Source: Planctobacterium marinum
GTDB lineage: Bacteria > Pseudomonadota > Gammaproteobacteria > Enterobacterales > Alteromonadaceae
Direction: 5' to 3'
NCBI RefSeq assembly: GCF_020687805.1
Contig: NZ_JAJEWQ010000004.1
Coordinates: 567,119 to 604,835, forward strand
Length of the DNA stretch: 37,717 nucleotides
Below are positions 1-7,160 of this stretch, piece by piece; the stretch's first letter is position 1, and the number at the start of each line of letters is the position of its first letter. Under the pieces are notes generated by a model. It saw only the letters and a list, made by a program, of their open reading frames with translations, was not told where the DNA came from and ran no database searches. The position numbers and the translations under genes are program-made.

Positions 1-548
1 CCCTGATCCACCATTAAGACGCTATCCAGCAATTCTTTGGCCTGATTCAAACGACCCAATTCCAGATAGGTATCAATCAGGGCAAACTTGATATCGACTC
101 TATCTGGCGCGGCTTCGTACGCGGTTTTCAGCAGGGGAAACGCTTCGTCATATTTGCCTTCAGCCAGTAACTCACCGGCCTGAATCAACAAACCATCTTC
201 GACTTTTGGCAGGTGCTTTTCCAGCAGGCTTCTGATCTCACCTTCGGGTTGGGCTCCGGTAAAGCCGTCGACGGGCTGACCATCTTTGACCAGGATAACC
301 GTGGGTAAGTTACGAACCCCAAACTGCATGGAGATGGCCTGTTCCTGATCACAATTCACTTTGGCCAGCAGCAGGTCGTTGGGATATTCGCTGGCAATCT
401 TTTCCAGTATGGGCATCAAGGATTTACAGGGTTCACACCAGTCGGCCCAGAAGTCCACCATGACCAGGCGTTGTTGTGACTCTTCCAGAACAATTTGCTG
501 GAAGTTTTCTGGTGTCATATGCACGATATTGCTGGCTACTTGTTCCAC
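1..548 (-). CDS. cnoX: CnoX/YbbN-like thioredoxin-TPR co-chaperone (3' end outside window)
   Basis: The reading frame runs off the left edge, so the C-terminus is missing. About 182 residues are visible. An N-terminal thioredoxin fold carries a WCEPC active site (Cys38 and Cys41 from the chosen start) and the cis-proline loop NLPTV (Pro82). From about residue 120 the sequence becomes helical and TPR-like. This is the architecture of CnoX (YbbN), a cytoplasmic holdase that protects substrates during bleach stress and passes them to GroEL/DnaK. E. coli CnoX lacks the full CXXC, so the intact pair here suggests redox activity as in other lineages (inference). Start: I chose a GTG at 548 because AAAGGAA lies just upstream; an in-frame ATG at 518 is the alternative. 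The neighbour at 687 is divergent. Confidence 0.87.
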   Translation of the reverse strand, partial: MEQVASNIVHMTPENFQQIVLEESQQRLVMVDFWADWCEPCKSLMPILEKIASEYPNDLLLAKVNCDQEQAISMQFGVRNLPTVILVKDGQPVDGFTGAQPEGEIRSLLEKHLPKVEDGLLIQAGELLAEGKYDEAFPLLKTAYEAAPDRVDIKFALIDTYLELGRLNQAKELLDSVLMVDQ

Positions 549-686
549 AGGGTTTCCTTTAACGAGCTTAAGTTGCTTTCTATGTATGGGCTGTCAGTCA
601 CAATACAACCAGAATGTCGTATCAGTGACAGAGTTTTAGTATAGCTGTGCTACATTGATTATGGGATTCACTGTTGAGATAGCCTT

Positions 687-1007
687 ATGTCAGACACCGC
701 CACGGAAAAAAAATATCAGACCTTTGCGGAATTTTATCCATTCTATCTGGCTGAACATGCAGATATCACCTGTCGTCGCCTGCATTTTGTCGGTTCCTGC
801 CTGGTGTTGCTGTGCCTGGTCAGTGCCATTGTTACCGGTAACTGGATGCTGCTTTGGTTGCTGCCGGTCATCGGTTATGGGTTTGCCTGGGTGGGCCATT
901 TCTTTTTTGAGAAAAACCGCCCTGCTACTTTTACCTATCCGTTGTATAGCCTGGCGGGTGACTGGGTAATGTTTAAGGATATTCTGATCGGGAAAATTAA
1001 GTTTTAA
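687..1007 (+). CDS. DUF962 / Mpo1-like small membrane protein
   Basis: This is a 106-residue protein with two hydrophobic stretches (about residues 34-50 and 54-70). It carries the family's conserved blocks: an N-terminal HADITCRRLHFVG segment (His24, His33) and GHFFFEKNRPATF (His71), followed by YPLYSLAGDW. These histidines match the pattern in the DUF962/YGL010w family, whose yeast member Mpo1 is an Fe(II)-dependent dioxygenase acting on 2-hydroxy fatty acids. Bacterial short members are mostly uncharacterised, so a role in fatty-acid alpha-oxidation is only an inference. The length is typical for bacterial members. The start ATG has no strong Shine-Dalgarno sequence. It is transcribed away from the cnoX-like gene, and a weak hairpin follows at 1064. 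Confidence 0.85.
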   Translation: MSDTATEKKYQTFAEFYPFYLAEHADITCRRLHFVGSCLVLLCLVSAIVTGNWMLLWLLPVIGYGFAWVGHFFFEKNRPATFTYPLYSLAGDWVMFKDILIGKIKF

Positions 1008-1063
1008 CAGTGATATTGAATACAGGTAACCCGCCAGATTTGTTCCGGAAGTCTGTAAGCTTC

Positions 1064-1085
1064 AAATCAGTCCCGCTCTGATTTT
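1064..1085 (+). terminator. Weak hairpin between convergent genes
   Basis: AAATCAG and CTGATTT form a 7-bp stem around a 7-nt loop, followed by a short T run (TTTT) on the plus strand. The site lies between the convergent DUF962-like gene and the creA-like gene and could end transcription from the left. It is AT-rich and short, so the call is tentative. Confidence 0.3.
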
Positions 1086-1100
1086 AATCACAAAAAGTGT

Positions 1101-1574
1101 TTAGTCGGCAGGCTGTGACGCTATTACCTGATACGCGTCAGTTGCGTATAGCGGCACGGTTGACAGGCTGTGTTTAAAGCTGCCGGAAGTTTCTTTGGTG
1201 GAGTAGGCCACATACAGTAAGGTTTGATTTTCAGCATCGTAAACACGGCGGATTTTCATGGTTTTAAAGAAGATGCTTTTGGACTTACGAAACAGCACTT
1301 CACCGGATTCGCTTTTGTCTATTTTGGCAATCATGGCTGTTGTAATCGGACCGGTTTGCCGACAGGCGATTGAGCTGTCTGACGGGTCAGCGAAACTGAG
1401 ATCCGCTTCAATGCTGGAAACATGACAGGTAACCCCCGTCACTACCGGGTCACGAAAAGCATCCAGTTTGATGTCCTTGGTGGTAAAGACACCCAGGGAG
1501 ATATCGCCCACTTCATTGCGGTTGCAACCAAACAGCACAAGGCTGAACAAAAAGAGTACAGACAGTTTTTTCAT
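1101..1574 (-). CDS. creA: CreA family lipoprotein
   Basis: This 157-residue protein starts with a lipoprotein signal peptide: a hydrophobic core followed by the lipobox LFGC, with Cys17 as the lipidation site. The rest matches the CreA family (PF05981). Recognisable blocks are AFRDPVVTGVTCHVS, an SIACRQTGPI-type segment with the second conserved cysteine, VLFRKSKSIFFK, and RVYDAENQTLLYVAYS. E. coli CreA is a periplasmic protein of unknown function encoded in creABCD. Here it stands alone, without creBCD, and the lipobox suggests membrane anchoring rather than free periplasmic localisation. The gene-free repeat cluster begins about 90 bp upstream. Confidence 0.88.
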   Translation of the reverse strand: MKKLSVLFLFSLVLFGCNRNEVGDISLGVFTTKDIKLDAFRDPVVTGVTCHVSSIEADLSFADPSDSSIACRQTGPITTAMIAKIDKSESGEVLFRKSKSIFFKTMKIRRVYDAENQTLLYVAYSTKETSGSFKHSLSTVPLYATDAYQVIASQPAD

Positions 1575-1696
1575 TGGAATATTCTAATTGCAGTGATGTG
1601 CCAGACATTCTTAATCATTTTGTGTGAAATGCAAGTATCAGGGAACTAGAGGGAACTAGAGGGACACCCATCACTAAATTAACCTAAATTACGCAG

Positions 1697-1716
1697 AAAA
1701 TTAAGCAGACACCCAT
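1697..1716 (+). repeat. 20-bp motif shared with the RAYT element flank
   Basis: AAAATTAAGCAGACACCCAT lies at the left edge of the repeat cluster. Its inverted complement recurs with two differences at 32038-32057, beside the RAYT-type transposase gene. Two further GACACCCAT cores lie at about 1663 and 1756, so three copies sit in roughly 110 bp. I read these as recognition or terminal sequences of the RAYT-related element family (inference). Confidence 0.5.
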
Positions 1717-1776
1717 AACAACATGGTTTCGGTTGTGGCGAGGAAAATTAGGGTGACACCCATAGAAACCCCTGGT

Positions 1777-2084
1777 GGTTGTTTCTTACCACGGTGTCAG
1801 GTTGACAGTTCAGTGCTTTGACGTTGCTTCTACGAAGGGGAGCTCCCCTTCAACCCCCATTGCCCCTGACGCGAGACAACATAAGCCTCAAGGGCAGAAC
1901 CTGAGGAACGTCAATGATAGTGCGTCCCTGCACTGGCATTGACTTTGGCATCATCCCTGATGCCAATCCTCAGGTTTTGTCTGCCCTATCAGCTTATCTC
2001 GAGAAAGGGGCGGATTCGTGTGGACTTCGGATACAACCGCGACGGGGTGTTTTATCATTTTAAAGTGGGTGTCCTGCTATGGTG
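1777..2084 (+). repeat. 308-bp direct repeat, copy 1
   Basis: First of three 308-bp units. It contains a perfect 18-bp palindrome GAAGGGGAGCTCCCCTTC (1834-1851). It also contains a branched foldable block (1892-1986): an outer stem of GGGCAGA plus ACCTGAGGA pairing with TCCTCAGGT plus TCTGCCC. This outer stem encloses two hairpins, GTCAATG..CATTGAC (1910-1943) and TTGGCATCA-TCCC-TGATGCCAA (1945-1966). The unit ends with AAAGTGGGTGTCCTGCTATGG. Short open frames inside it change with the repeat and lack coding character, so I do not call genes here. Confidence 0.9.
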
Positions 2085-2119
2085 AGCGCCCCGACAATAA
2101 TATCAAATAGAGTAATATT

Positions 2120-2427
2120 GGTTGTTTCTTACCACGGTGCCAGGTATACAGTTCAGTGCTTTGACGTTGCTTCTTCGAAGGGGAGCTCCCCTTCAACCCC
2201 CATTGCCCCTGACGCGAGACAACATAAGCCTCATGGGCAGAACCTGAAAACCGTCAATGATAGTGCGTCCCTGCACTGGCATTGACTTTGGCATCATCCC
2301 TGATGCCAATCCTCAGGTTTTGTCTGCTCAATCAGCTTATCTCGCGAAAGGGGCGGATTCGTCCGGACTTCGAACACAACCGCGACGGGGTGTTTTATCA
2401 TTTTAAAGTGGGTGTCCTGCTATGGTG
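2120..2427 (+). repeat. 308-bp direct repeat, copy 2
   Basis: Same length and order as copy 1, with scattered substitutions. The 18-bp palindrome lies at 2177-2194 and the branched block at 2235-2329. The outer stem is weakened here because ACCTGAGGA has become ACCTGAAAA, but both inner hairpins are unchanged. About 27 bp upstream of this copy are also shared with copy 3 but not with copy 1. Confidence 0.9.
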
Positions 2428-2433
2428 GTGATG

Positions 2434-2467
2434 GTGTTTAACAATTTTAAAGTGTGTGTCCTGCTAA
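2434..2467 (+). repeat. Degenerate tail repeat
   Basis: A shortened, mutated copy of the unit's terminal segment (TTTTAAAGTG..GTGTCCTGCTA). It sits between copies 2 and 3 and shows that the tail alone can be duplicated. Another such fragment is at about 2839-2859. Confidence 0.6.
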
Positions 2468-2530
2468 GTTTTGCCATTCACATCAAGGCGCAGTTGGTGT
2501 CCTCACAATGATATTAAACAGAGCAACATT

Positions 2531-2838
2531 GGTTGTTTCTTACAACGGTGTCAGATTGACAGTCCAGTACTCTGACGTTGCTTCTTCGAAGGGGAGCTCC
2601 CCTTCAACCCCCATTGCCCCTGACGCGAGACAACATAAGCCTCAAGGGCAGAACCTGAGGAACGTCAATGATAGTGCGTCCCTGCACTGGCATTGACTTT
2701 GGCATCATCCCTGATGCCAATCCTCAGGTTTTGTCTGCCCAATCAGCTTATCTCGCGAAAGGGGCGGATTCGTCCGGACTTCGAATACAACCGCGACGAG
2801 GTGTTTTATCATTTTAAAGTGGGTGTCCTGCTACGGTG
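2531..2838 (+). repeat. 308-bp direct repeat, copy 3
   Basis: Exactly 308 bp, like the first two copies. The palindrome lies at 2588-2605 and the branched block at 2646-2740, at the same internal offsets as in copies 1 and 2. It differs from copies 1 and 2 by scattered substitutions, mostly in the first 60 bp. The copies are therefore not a very recent perfect duplication. Confidence 0.9.
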
Positions 2839-2861
2839 TTAAAGTGTCCTGCTATGGTGCG

Positions 2862-3058
2862 TCATGGGCAGAACCTGAGGAACGTCAATGATAGTGCGTC
2901 CCTGCACTGGCATTGACTTTGGCATCATCCCTGATGCCAATCCTCAGGTTTTGTCTGCCCAATCAGCTTATCTCTCGAAAGGGGCGGATTCGTCCGGACT
3001 TTGAACACAACCGCGACGAGGTGTTTTATCATTTTAAAGTGGGTGTCCTGCTATGGTG
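2862..3058 (+). repeat. 5'-truncated repeat, copy 4
   Basis: 197 bp matching the 3' part of the unit. It starts four bases before the outer stem GGGCAGA of the branched block (2866-2960) and lacks the upstream half with the 18-bp palindrome. The truncation point coinciding with the edge of the foldable block suggests that the structure influences duplication or deletion (inference). Confidence 0.85.
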
Positions 3059-3060
3059 TG

Positions 3061-3093
3061 TTATCATTTTAAAGTGGGTGTCCTGCTACGGTG
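3061..3093 (+). repeat. Tail-only repeat, copy 5
   Basis: TTATCATTTTAAAGTGGGTG continuing into TCCTGCTACGGTG duplicates the last 33 bp of the unit directly after copy 4. With the internal fragments this gives at least five near-intact tails in the cluster. The terminal GGGTGTCC is the inverted form of the GGACACCCAT at the left end (about 1662). Confidence 0.75.
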
Positions 3094-3177
3094 TGGAAAT
3101 GTGAGTGTATGGAACTGAATTAATCATTTACAAATAACGGCGTTGACTTAAAACGCCTGGTGCAGCAGGATAACCCA

Positions 3178-3231
3178 ATGAACGCAAATCTTTCGCAACA
3201 CACAGTGAGCATTATTATCATCATTCCTTAG
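3178..3231 (+). CDS. Isoleucine-rich leader peptide (17 aa)
   Basis: ATG at 3178, preceded by AGGA at a 7-nt spacing, opens a 17-codon frame MNANLSQHTVSIIIIIP ending in TAG. The five consecutive isoleucine codons (ATT ATT ATC ATC ATT) just before the stop are the mark of an attenuator leader peptide of the ilv type. The peptide is followed by mutually exclusive hairpins and a terminator (see 3222-3299). Unusually, the next gene is a P-loop kinase, not an isoleucine biosynthetic gene. It resembles IlvL-type leaders in logic but I cannot match it to a named one. Confidence 0.65.
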   Translation: MNANLSQHTVSIIIIIP

Positions 3232-3246
3232 GAATGGTGGGATTTG
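3222..3246 (+). promoter_or_regulatory. Pause hairpin and antiterminator arm of the attenuator
   Basis: CATTCC-TTA-GGAATG (3222-3236) forms a 6-bp hairpin spanning the leader stop codon, like the 1:2 pause structure of classic attenuators. The next segment GGTGGGATTTG (3236-3246) can pair, with one bulge and one G-U pair, with CAAACCCGCC (3266-3275), the 5' arm of the terminator. A ribosome stalled on the isoleucine codons would cover the first hairpin and favour this antiterminator. Confidence 0.55.
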
Positions 3247-3263
3247 TGATGTCTTCATAATTT

Positions 3264-3299
3264 AACAAACCCGCCCAGGAGGCGGGTTTGTTGTTTCTG
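3264..3299 (+). terminator. Rho-independent terminator / attenuator
   Basis: AACAAACCCGCC and GGCGGGTTTGTT form a 12-bp stem with a 5-nt loop (CAGGA), followed by GTTTCT. The stem is GC-rich at the top and strong, while the U tract is short. It lies 35 bp before the kinase start at 3334 and after the Ile-rich leader, so it most likely acts as a regulated attenuator rather than a simple gene end. Confidence 0.75.
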
Positions 3300-3333
3300 C
3301 CTCCAGGGTCATATTCTAGAGAGAGGAGTCAGG

Positions 3334-3858
3334 ATGAAAAAAGTCGCAGTATTCGGTAAACCCGCTAACGGTAAATCAACCTTGAGTAAAAAGTTGGCGG
3401 TGGCAACAGGCATTCCTTTGTATGCGCTGGATTCTATTTTGTACCAGGCTGATGGCGAAGAAGTCTGCCGGGACCAATACGAACAACGCCATGAAGCTAT
3501 TCTGGATTCCGGCTCCTGGATCATTGAGGGATTTGCACCTATGAATTCCCCGAACTCTTTTTACCGGCGTCTGGAAGCGGCGGATACCTTAATTTATATC
3601 GATTTACCCTATTCGGTGACCTATTGGTTGGTAACTAAGCGATGTCTGAAAGGTTTGTTTGTTAAACCAGAAGGCTGGCCACAGAGGAGTTCAGTATTAA
3701 AGGGAACGCTGGAAAGTTTTAAAGTACTAAAGCGTTGTCCCGGGTTTTGGAACGAGGTTTTTTTACAAAGAATCAGACAACAATCAGCGAACAAGACGTT
3801 GCATGTAATACGTTCAGTATCACAACTGAATGGCTTTGTTGAAAAATACGGGAAGTAG
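3334..3858 (+). CDS. Small P-loop kinase (adenylate kinase / FlaR-like)
   Basis: A 174-residue cytoplasmic protein beginning with a beta strand and a Walker A motif GKPANGKST (residues 8-16). A DSILY segment near residue 32 and SWIIEGFAP near residue 60 fit substrate-binding parts of adenylate kinase-like enzymes. TLIYIDLPYS (from about residue 85) looks like the Walker B strand. The family is the COG0563-related 'DNA topology modulation protein' group, usually annotated by similarity only; substrate and role are unknown. The start has a good GAGAGGAG ribosome binding site. It stands alone between the attenuator and the oppositely oriented tRNA-Thr gene. If the attenuator controls it, its expression would rise on isoleucine shortage, which would be unusual. 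Confidence 0.8.
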   Translation: MKKVAVFGKPANGKSTLSKKLAVATGIPLYALDSILYQADGEEVCRDQYEQRHEAILDSGSWIIEGFAPMNSPNSFYRRLEAADTLIYIDLPYSVTYWLVTKRCLKGLFVKPEGWPQRSSVLKGTLESFKVLKRCPGFWNEVFLQRIRQQSANKTLHVIRSVSQLNGFVEKYGK

Positions 3859-3884
3859 ATTCGAGGTTTAAAAAAGGGAAGGAA

Positions 3885-3960
<76 letters not shown>

Positions 3961-3999
3961 ACACTAAAACCTTATTGCGATGTTGCTGAGCAACAAAGC

Positions 4000-4029
4000 G
4001 GGCGCCATTTTAGCGGTGCCCTTTTTTTT
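4000..4029 (+). terminator. Rho-independent terminator
   Basis: GGGCGCC and GGTGCCC form a 7-bp stem (one G-U pair) with loop ATTTTAGC, followed by eight T residues. It faces plus-strand transcripts coming from the kinase gene and would stop them before they run antisense into purK. On the minus strand, the GTTGCT-G-AGCAAC palindrome at 3982-3994 lies between purK and the tRNA. Confidence 0.7.
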
Positions 4030-4054
4030 GTCAAGCAGAAACAGAATAAAGCGT

Positions 4055-5194
4055 TTAATATTTTTGTAGTTTTTGTGCTTCGGCTTCCAGTAGCGGGAAA
4101 CTTTCTTGTGGCAGGTGCTTTGCCAGGTCCAGTAAACGCGCCGCCAAATCCTGATTGTTTTTGGCGCTGATGTTGAAATGTCCTAACTTGCGTTTGGCTC
4201 TGGCGGATTTGCCATACCAGTGGATATGACACCCGGGTATGGCCAGCATATCCCGGCTAAAACTACCGCAACCGATGATATTGACCATTGCTGTCGCTGA
4301 GCGTACCTCTGTTGAACCCAGTGGTAACCCGCACACTGCGCGCAGGTGATTTTCAAACTGGCAGGTGTCCGCGCCTTGCATGGTCCAGTGACCAGAGTTG
4401 TGTACTCTGGGAGCAATCTCGTTTACCAGCAGTTGTTCGCCAACCTGGAAAAATTCAACCGCCAACACCCCGATATAATTCAGCTTTTCAGCCAGTTTTA
4501 CGAAGATCTCCTGGGCCTGAGCCTGTAGCGCTTCGGATACTTCAGGAGCGGGTGCCAGGGTCAGGTGTAATTGTCCTTCGTGGTGGTGATTTTCCACCAG
4601 TGGATAGAAGGCAAATTCGCCTTTTTCTGAACGCACCCCAACCAGTGACACTTCGCGGGAAAAATTAATCATCTTTTCAACGATAATAGGCACATTTTGC
4701 AAATCCAGTTTGCTCAGTGTTTGCGCTAAGGCCGCGATGTCATCAGGCTGTTTTAACCGCCACTGACCATAGCCATCGTAGCCATCACGACTGGCTTTGA
4801 GTACCAGCGGTGTGTTGAGCTTTTGCACTATATCCGGTAGCTCACTGACGTTGCGCATGACCTGATATTCGCTGGTAGCGATCCCCAGTTCGCTGAGCAA
4901 GCCTTTTTCTTTAACCCGGTCAGCACCGGTGCGGATGGCGGCGATACTGGGTTTTAGTTTGCCAGATTCATCAGCCAGTTTTAACAGGTGTTCCGGCACG
5001 TGTTCAAATTCCGCCGTGACCACATCGGCATCGTCGATGGCTTCCTGCAACGAAACTGTGCTGGGCGCTTTACTGATAGGGTTGATTACCTGATCTTTGT
5101 TCACGTCGACGGCTCTGACGTGAATGCCCAGAGGACACCCGGCCAAATACATCATGCGGGCCAGCTGCCCGCCGCCGTAAACAAGCACCTTCAT
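4055..5194 (-). CDS. purK: N5-carboxyaminoimidazole ribonucleotide synthase PurK
   Basis: A 379-residue ATP-grasp enzyme of purine biosynthesis. It converts AIR, ATP and bicarbonate to N5-CAIR, the substrate of PurE. The N-terminal nucleotide-binding turn reads [11 protein letters not shown] (residues 5-15). The ATP-grasp core has [15 protein letters not shown] and [14 protein letters not shown], and the C-terminal signature is [14 protein letters not shown]. The length is normal. Its ATG overlaps the purE stop by four bases (ATGA at 5191-5194), so the two are co-transcribed and probably translationally coupled, in the standard purEK order. Confidence 0.97.
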   Translation of the reverse strand: MKVLVYGGGQLARMMYLAGCPLGIHVRAVDVNKDQVINPISKAPSTVSLQEAIDDADVVTAEFEHVPEHLLKLADESGKLKPSIAAIRTGADRVKEKGLLSELGIATSEYQVMRNVSELPDIVQKLNTPLVLKASRDGYDGYGQWRLKQPDDIAALAQTLSKLDLQNVPIIVEKMINFSREVSLVGVRSEKGEFAFYPLVENHHHEGQLHLTLAPAPEVSEALQAQAQEIFVKLAEKLNYIGVLAVEFFQVGEQLLVNEIAPRVHNSGHWTMQGADTCQFENHLRAVCGLPLGSTEVRSATAMVNIIGCGSFSRDMLAIPGCHIHWYGKSARAKRKLGHFNISAKNNQDLAARLLDLAKHLPQESFPLLEAEAQKLQKY

Positions 5195-5682
5195 TCGGAT
5201 AACTCCAGTTTACCTTGTTCCAGTACGGTTTTTGTTTGGTTTTCGCGGAAAGCTTTGATTCTGTCTCGCAGATTGGCATCGTTATTGGCCAGCATTTGCG
5301 CAGCAAATAATCCAGCGTTGGCTGCACCTGCTTCGCCAATTGCCAGGGTGCCTACCGCAACGCCTTTGGGCATTTGTACAATAGACAATAATGAGTCCAG
5401 GCCACTTAACTGCGAGGAGCGCACCGGTACACCCAATACGGGCAAATGGGTGTGGGCAGCAATCATGCCCGGTAAGTGTGCGGCACCACCTGCACCGGCA
5501 ATGATGACTTCAATGCCATTGTCGGCTGCAGTTTCTGCAAACTCGGTGAGTAAATTGGGGGTGCGATGCGCTGACACTACCTGAGCTTCGTATTCGACTT
5601 CAAGGTCCCGTAACATTAACGCCGCCTTTTGCATAGTGGGCCAGTCAGATTTAGAGCCCATTACGATCGCAACTTTTGCCAT
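5191..5682 (-). CDS. purE: N5-CAIR mutase PurE (class I)
   Basis: A 163-residue enzyme that rearranges N5-CAIR to CAIR in purine biosynthesis. The start at 5682 gives the family N-terminus [14 protein letters not shown] and has GAGG at a proper distance; an upstream in-frame extension lacks family similarity. Conserved motifs are GSKSDW, SAHRTP (catalytic histidine) and [13 protein letters not shown], all typical of bacterial class I PurE. It is the first gene of the purE-purK pair. I looked for a clear PurR box upstream and did not find a convincing one. Confidence 0.97.
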   Translation of the reverse strand: MAKVAIVMGSKSDWPTMQKAALMLRDLEVEYEAQVVSAHRTPNLLTEFAETAADNGIEVIIAGAGGAAHLPGMIAAHTHLPVLGVPVRSSQLSGLDSLLSIVQMPKGVAVGTLAIGEAGAANAGLFAAQMLANNDANLRDRIKAFRENQTKTVLEQGKLELSE

Positions 5683-5790
5683 GTATACCTCGGTTTTACG
5701 CTGTGGAAAAAATGCGAATGATAGCGCACTTCCTCCCTCCGAAACTAGCAATCTGAACAAATATTTGCTGCCAGGGCGGCCAAATTATCA

Positions 5791-5805
5791 AAAGTTAGCA
5801 ACTTT
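5791..5805. promoter_or_regulatory. Palindrome in the purE / cotransporter intergenic region
   Basis: AAAGTT-AGC-AACTTT is a perfect 6-bp inverted repeat in the 265-bp divergent region between purE and the Na/Pi cotransporter gene. Its position suits an operator, but no regulator can be assigned and it could be chance. Confidence 0.25.
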
Positions 5806-5947
5806 CATAAGAATGCAACACAAATGTGGGAGTTTCACCCAGGCCGCTGTCGGCGGTGAAAACCATCAGGGGTGCAGAACTGGCCACCAGCAATTTTATC
5901 TGCTCACCCATTGGCAAAAATTAACTGACGTTTGGTTGGATTATTTG

Positions 5948-7114
5948 ATGATGCACTCTACGGCTCACGAGCCGCACAAAAATACCCAGGCGCTGCTGGG
6001 CAAGTCTTCTAAAAATGCTAAAAACTGGGCACTGTTGCTACTTTTGGTCTATGGCATTTTAGTTGCGGTTACCGTGATCGGCACGGGTTTTAAGTTAGCC
6101 ACCGGAGATCATGCCAGAGAATTGTTTGAGTTCGCATCTAATCCGGTTTTGGGCTTGATCATTGGGATGGTGTGTACAGCTTTAATTCAGTCCTCCAGTA
6201 CTGTGTCATCGATCATTGTTGCCATGGTCGCCGGCGGATTGCCCATCACCATTGCTATCCCGATGATTATGGGGGCGAATATCGGCACCAGTATTACCAG
6301 TACTCTGGTGAGTCTGGGGCACATTGCCGACAAAAAAGAATTTCAACGGGCGTTCGCTTCGGCCACCATTCACGATTTTTTCAACCTGTTAAGTGTGGTC
6401 ATCTTCTTACCACTGGAAATCGCCTTTAATCTGCTGGAACGGTTAAGTGGATTGCTGATGGATTTGTTGTATGTCGGAGGGGGATTTTCACTGGGAGGTT
6501 TTAATCCGCTGAAAGCCATTACCAAACCCGTGGCAGAAGCGTTAAAAAACACTTTAGCTTTTTTACCGGATCTATGGGCCGGGGCCATTATGGCGATATT
6601 GGGCGTTGGTTTAATTATCCTGTCGATTACTTTTATGGGTAAAACCATGAAAGCGCTGATGGTCGGCAAAGCAAAAGATATATTGCACAGCAGTATCGGC
6701 AAAGGGCCGGTTAGTGGTATCGCATCCGGCACGTTTATTACGGTGCTGGTGCAATCCTCCTCCACAACAACCTCGTTAATTGTACCTTTAGTGGGTACCA
6801 ATGTGCTGACCCATCGGGATATTTATCCGTTTGTTTTGGGGGCGAACATCGGCACCTGCATCACCGCGCTGATCGCAGCGCTGGCGGTTACCGGAGCCAA
6901 CGCGGGATTTGCGTTGCAAATAGCCCTGGTGCATTTGCTCTACAATGTGCTGGGCGTATTGCTTATTTATGGCGTCAAATACTTACGAGAATTGCCGATT
7001 TTGTTTTCCCATCAGTTGTCTTTAAAAGTCGCAGACAGAAAGGCATGGGGCCTGGCTTATATTTTAGGATTGTTCTTTGTTTTGCCGCTTTCGGCAATCT
7101 TGCTAACCAACTAG
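5948..7114 (+). CDS. Na/Pi cotransporter family protein (NptA/SLC34-like)
   Basis: A 388-residue inner-membrane protein with about eight or nine hydrophobic segments and the internal duplication typical of Na+/phosphate cotransporters. The first half has LIQSSSTVSSI and GANIGTSITS; the second half has VLVQSSSTTTSL and GANIGTCITA. The paired QSSS motifs bind substrate and sodium in this family. It resembles Vibrio NptA in size and lacks the C-terminal PhoU-like domain of longer YjbB-type members. The start is uncertain between tandem ATGs at 5948 and 5951. The open frame extends upstream to 5636, but that part overlaps purE and looks non-coding. It is transcribed divergently from purEK. Confidence 0.92.
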   Translation: MMHSTAHEPHKNTQALLGKSSKNAKNWALLLLLVYGILVAVTVIGTGFKLATGDHARELFEFASNPVLGLIIGMVCTALIQSSSTVSSIIVAMVAGGLPITIAIPMIMGANIGTSITSTLVSLGHIADKKEFQRAFASATIHDFFNLLSVVIFLPLEIAFNLLERLSGLLMDLLYVGGGFSLGGFNPLKAITKPVAEALKNTLAFLPDLWAGAIMAILGVGLIILSITFMGKTMKALMVGKAKDILHSSIGKGPVSGIASGTFITVLVQSSSTTTSLIVPLVGTNVLTHRDIYPFVLGANIGTCITALIAALAVTGANAGFALQIALVHLLYNVLGVLLIYGVKYLRELPILFSHQLSLKVADRKAWGLAYILGLFFVLPLSAILLTN

Positions 7115-7160
7115 CCCCAAAAGCGATTTAACTGCCAAAGGGGCTGCAATGTCGTTTGTT

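Noticed and set aside
2079..3104. Short open frames inside the 308-bp repeats (for example 2079-2285, 2454-2696, 2913-3104)
   Set aside because: They repeat only because the DNA repeats, lack ribosome binding sites, and have no protein family resemblance; the conserved features are palindromes, not codons.
5683..5750. PurR-type operator before purE
   Set aside because: No good match to the known PurR box; a TGCG..CGCA half-symmetric stretch near 5712 is too weak to call.
5636..5947. Long upstream extension of the Na/Pi cotransporter frame
   Set aside because: It overlaps the purE 5' end on the opposite strand, lacks transporter similarity, and has no ribosome binding site.
7113..7145. AGCCCC..GGGGCT inverted repeat between the cotransporter and pyrC genes as a terminator
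   Set aside because: The loop is about 21 nt and no T run follows on either strand.
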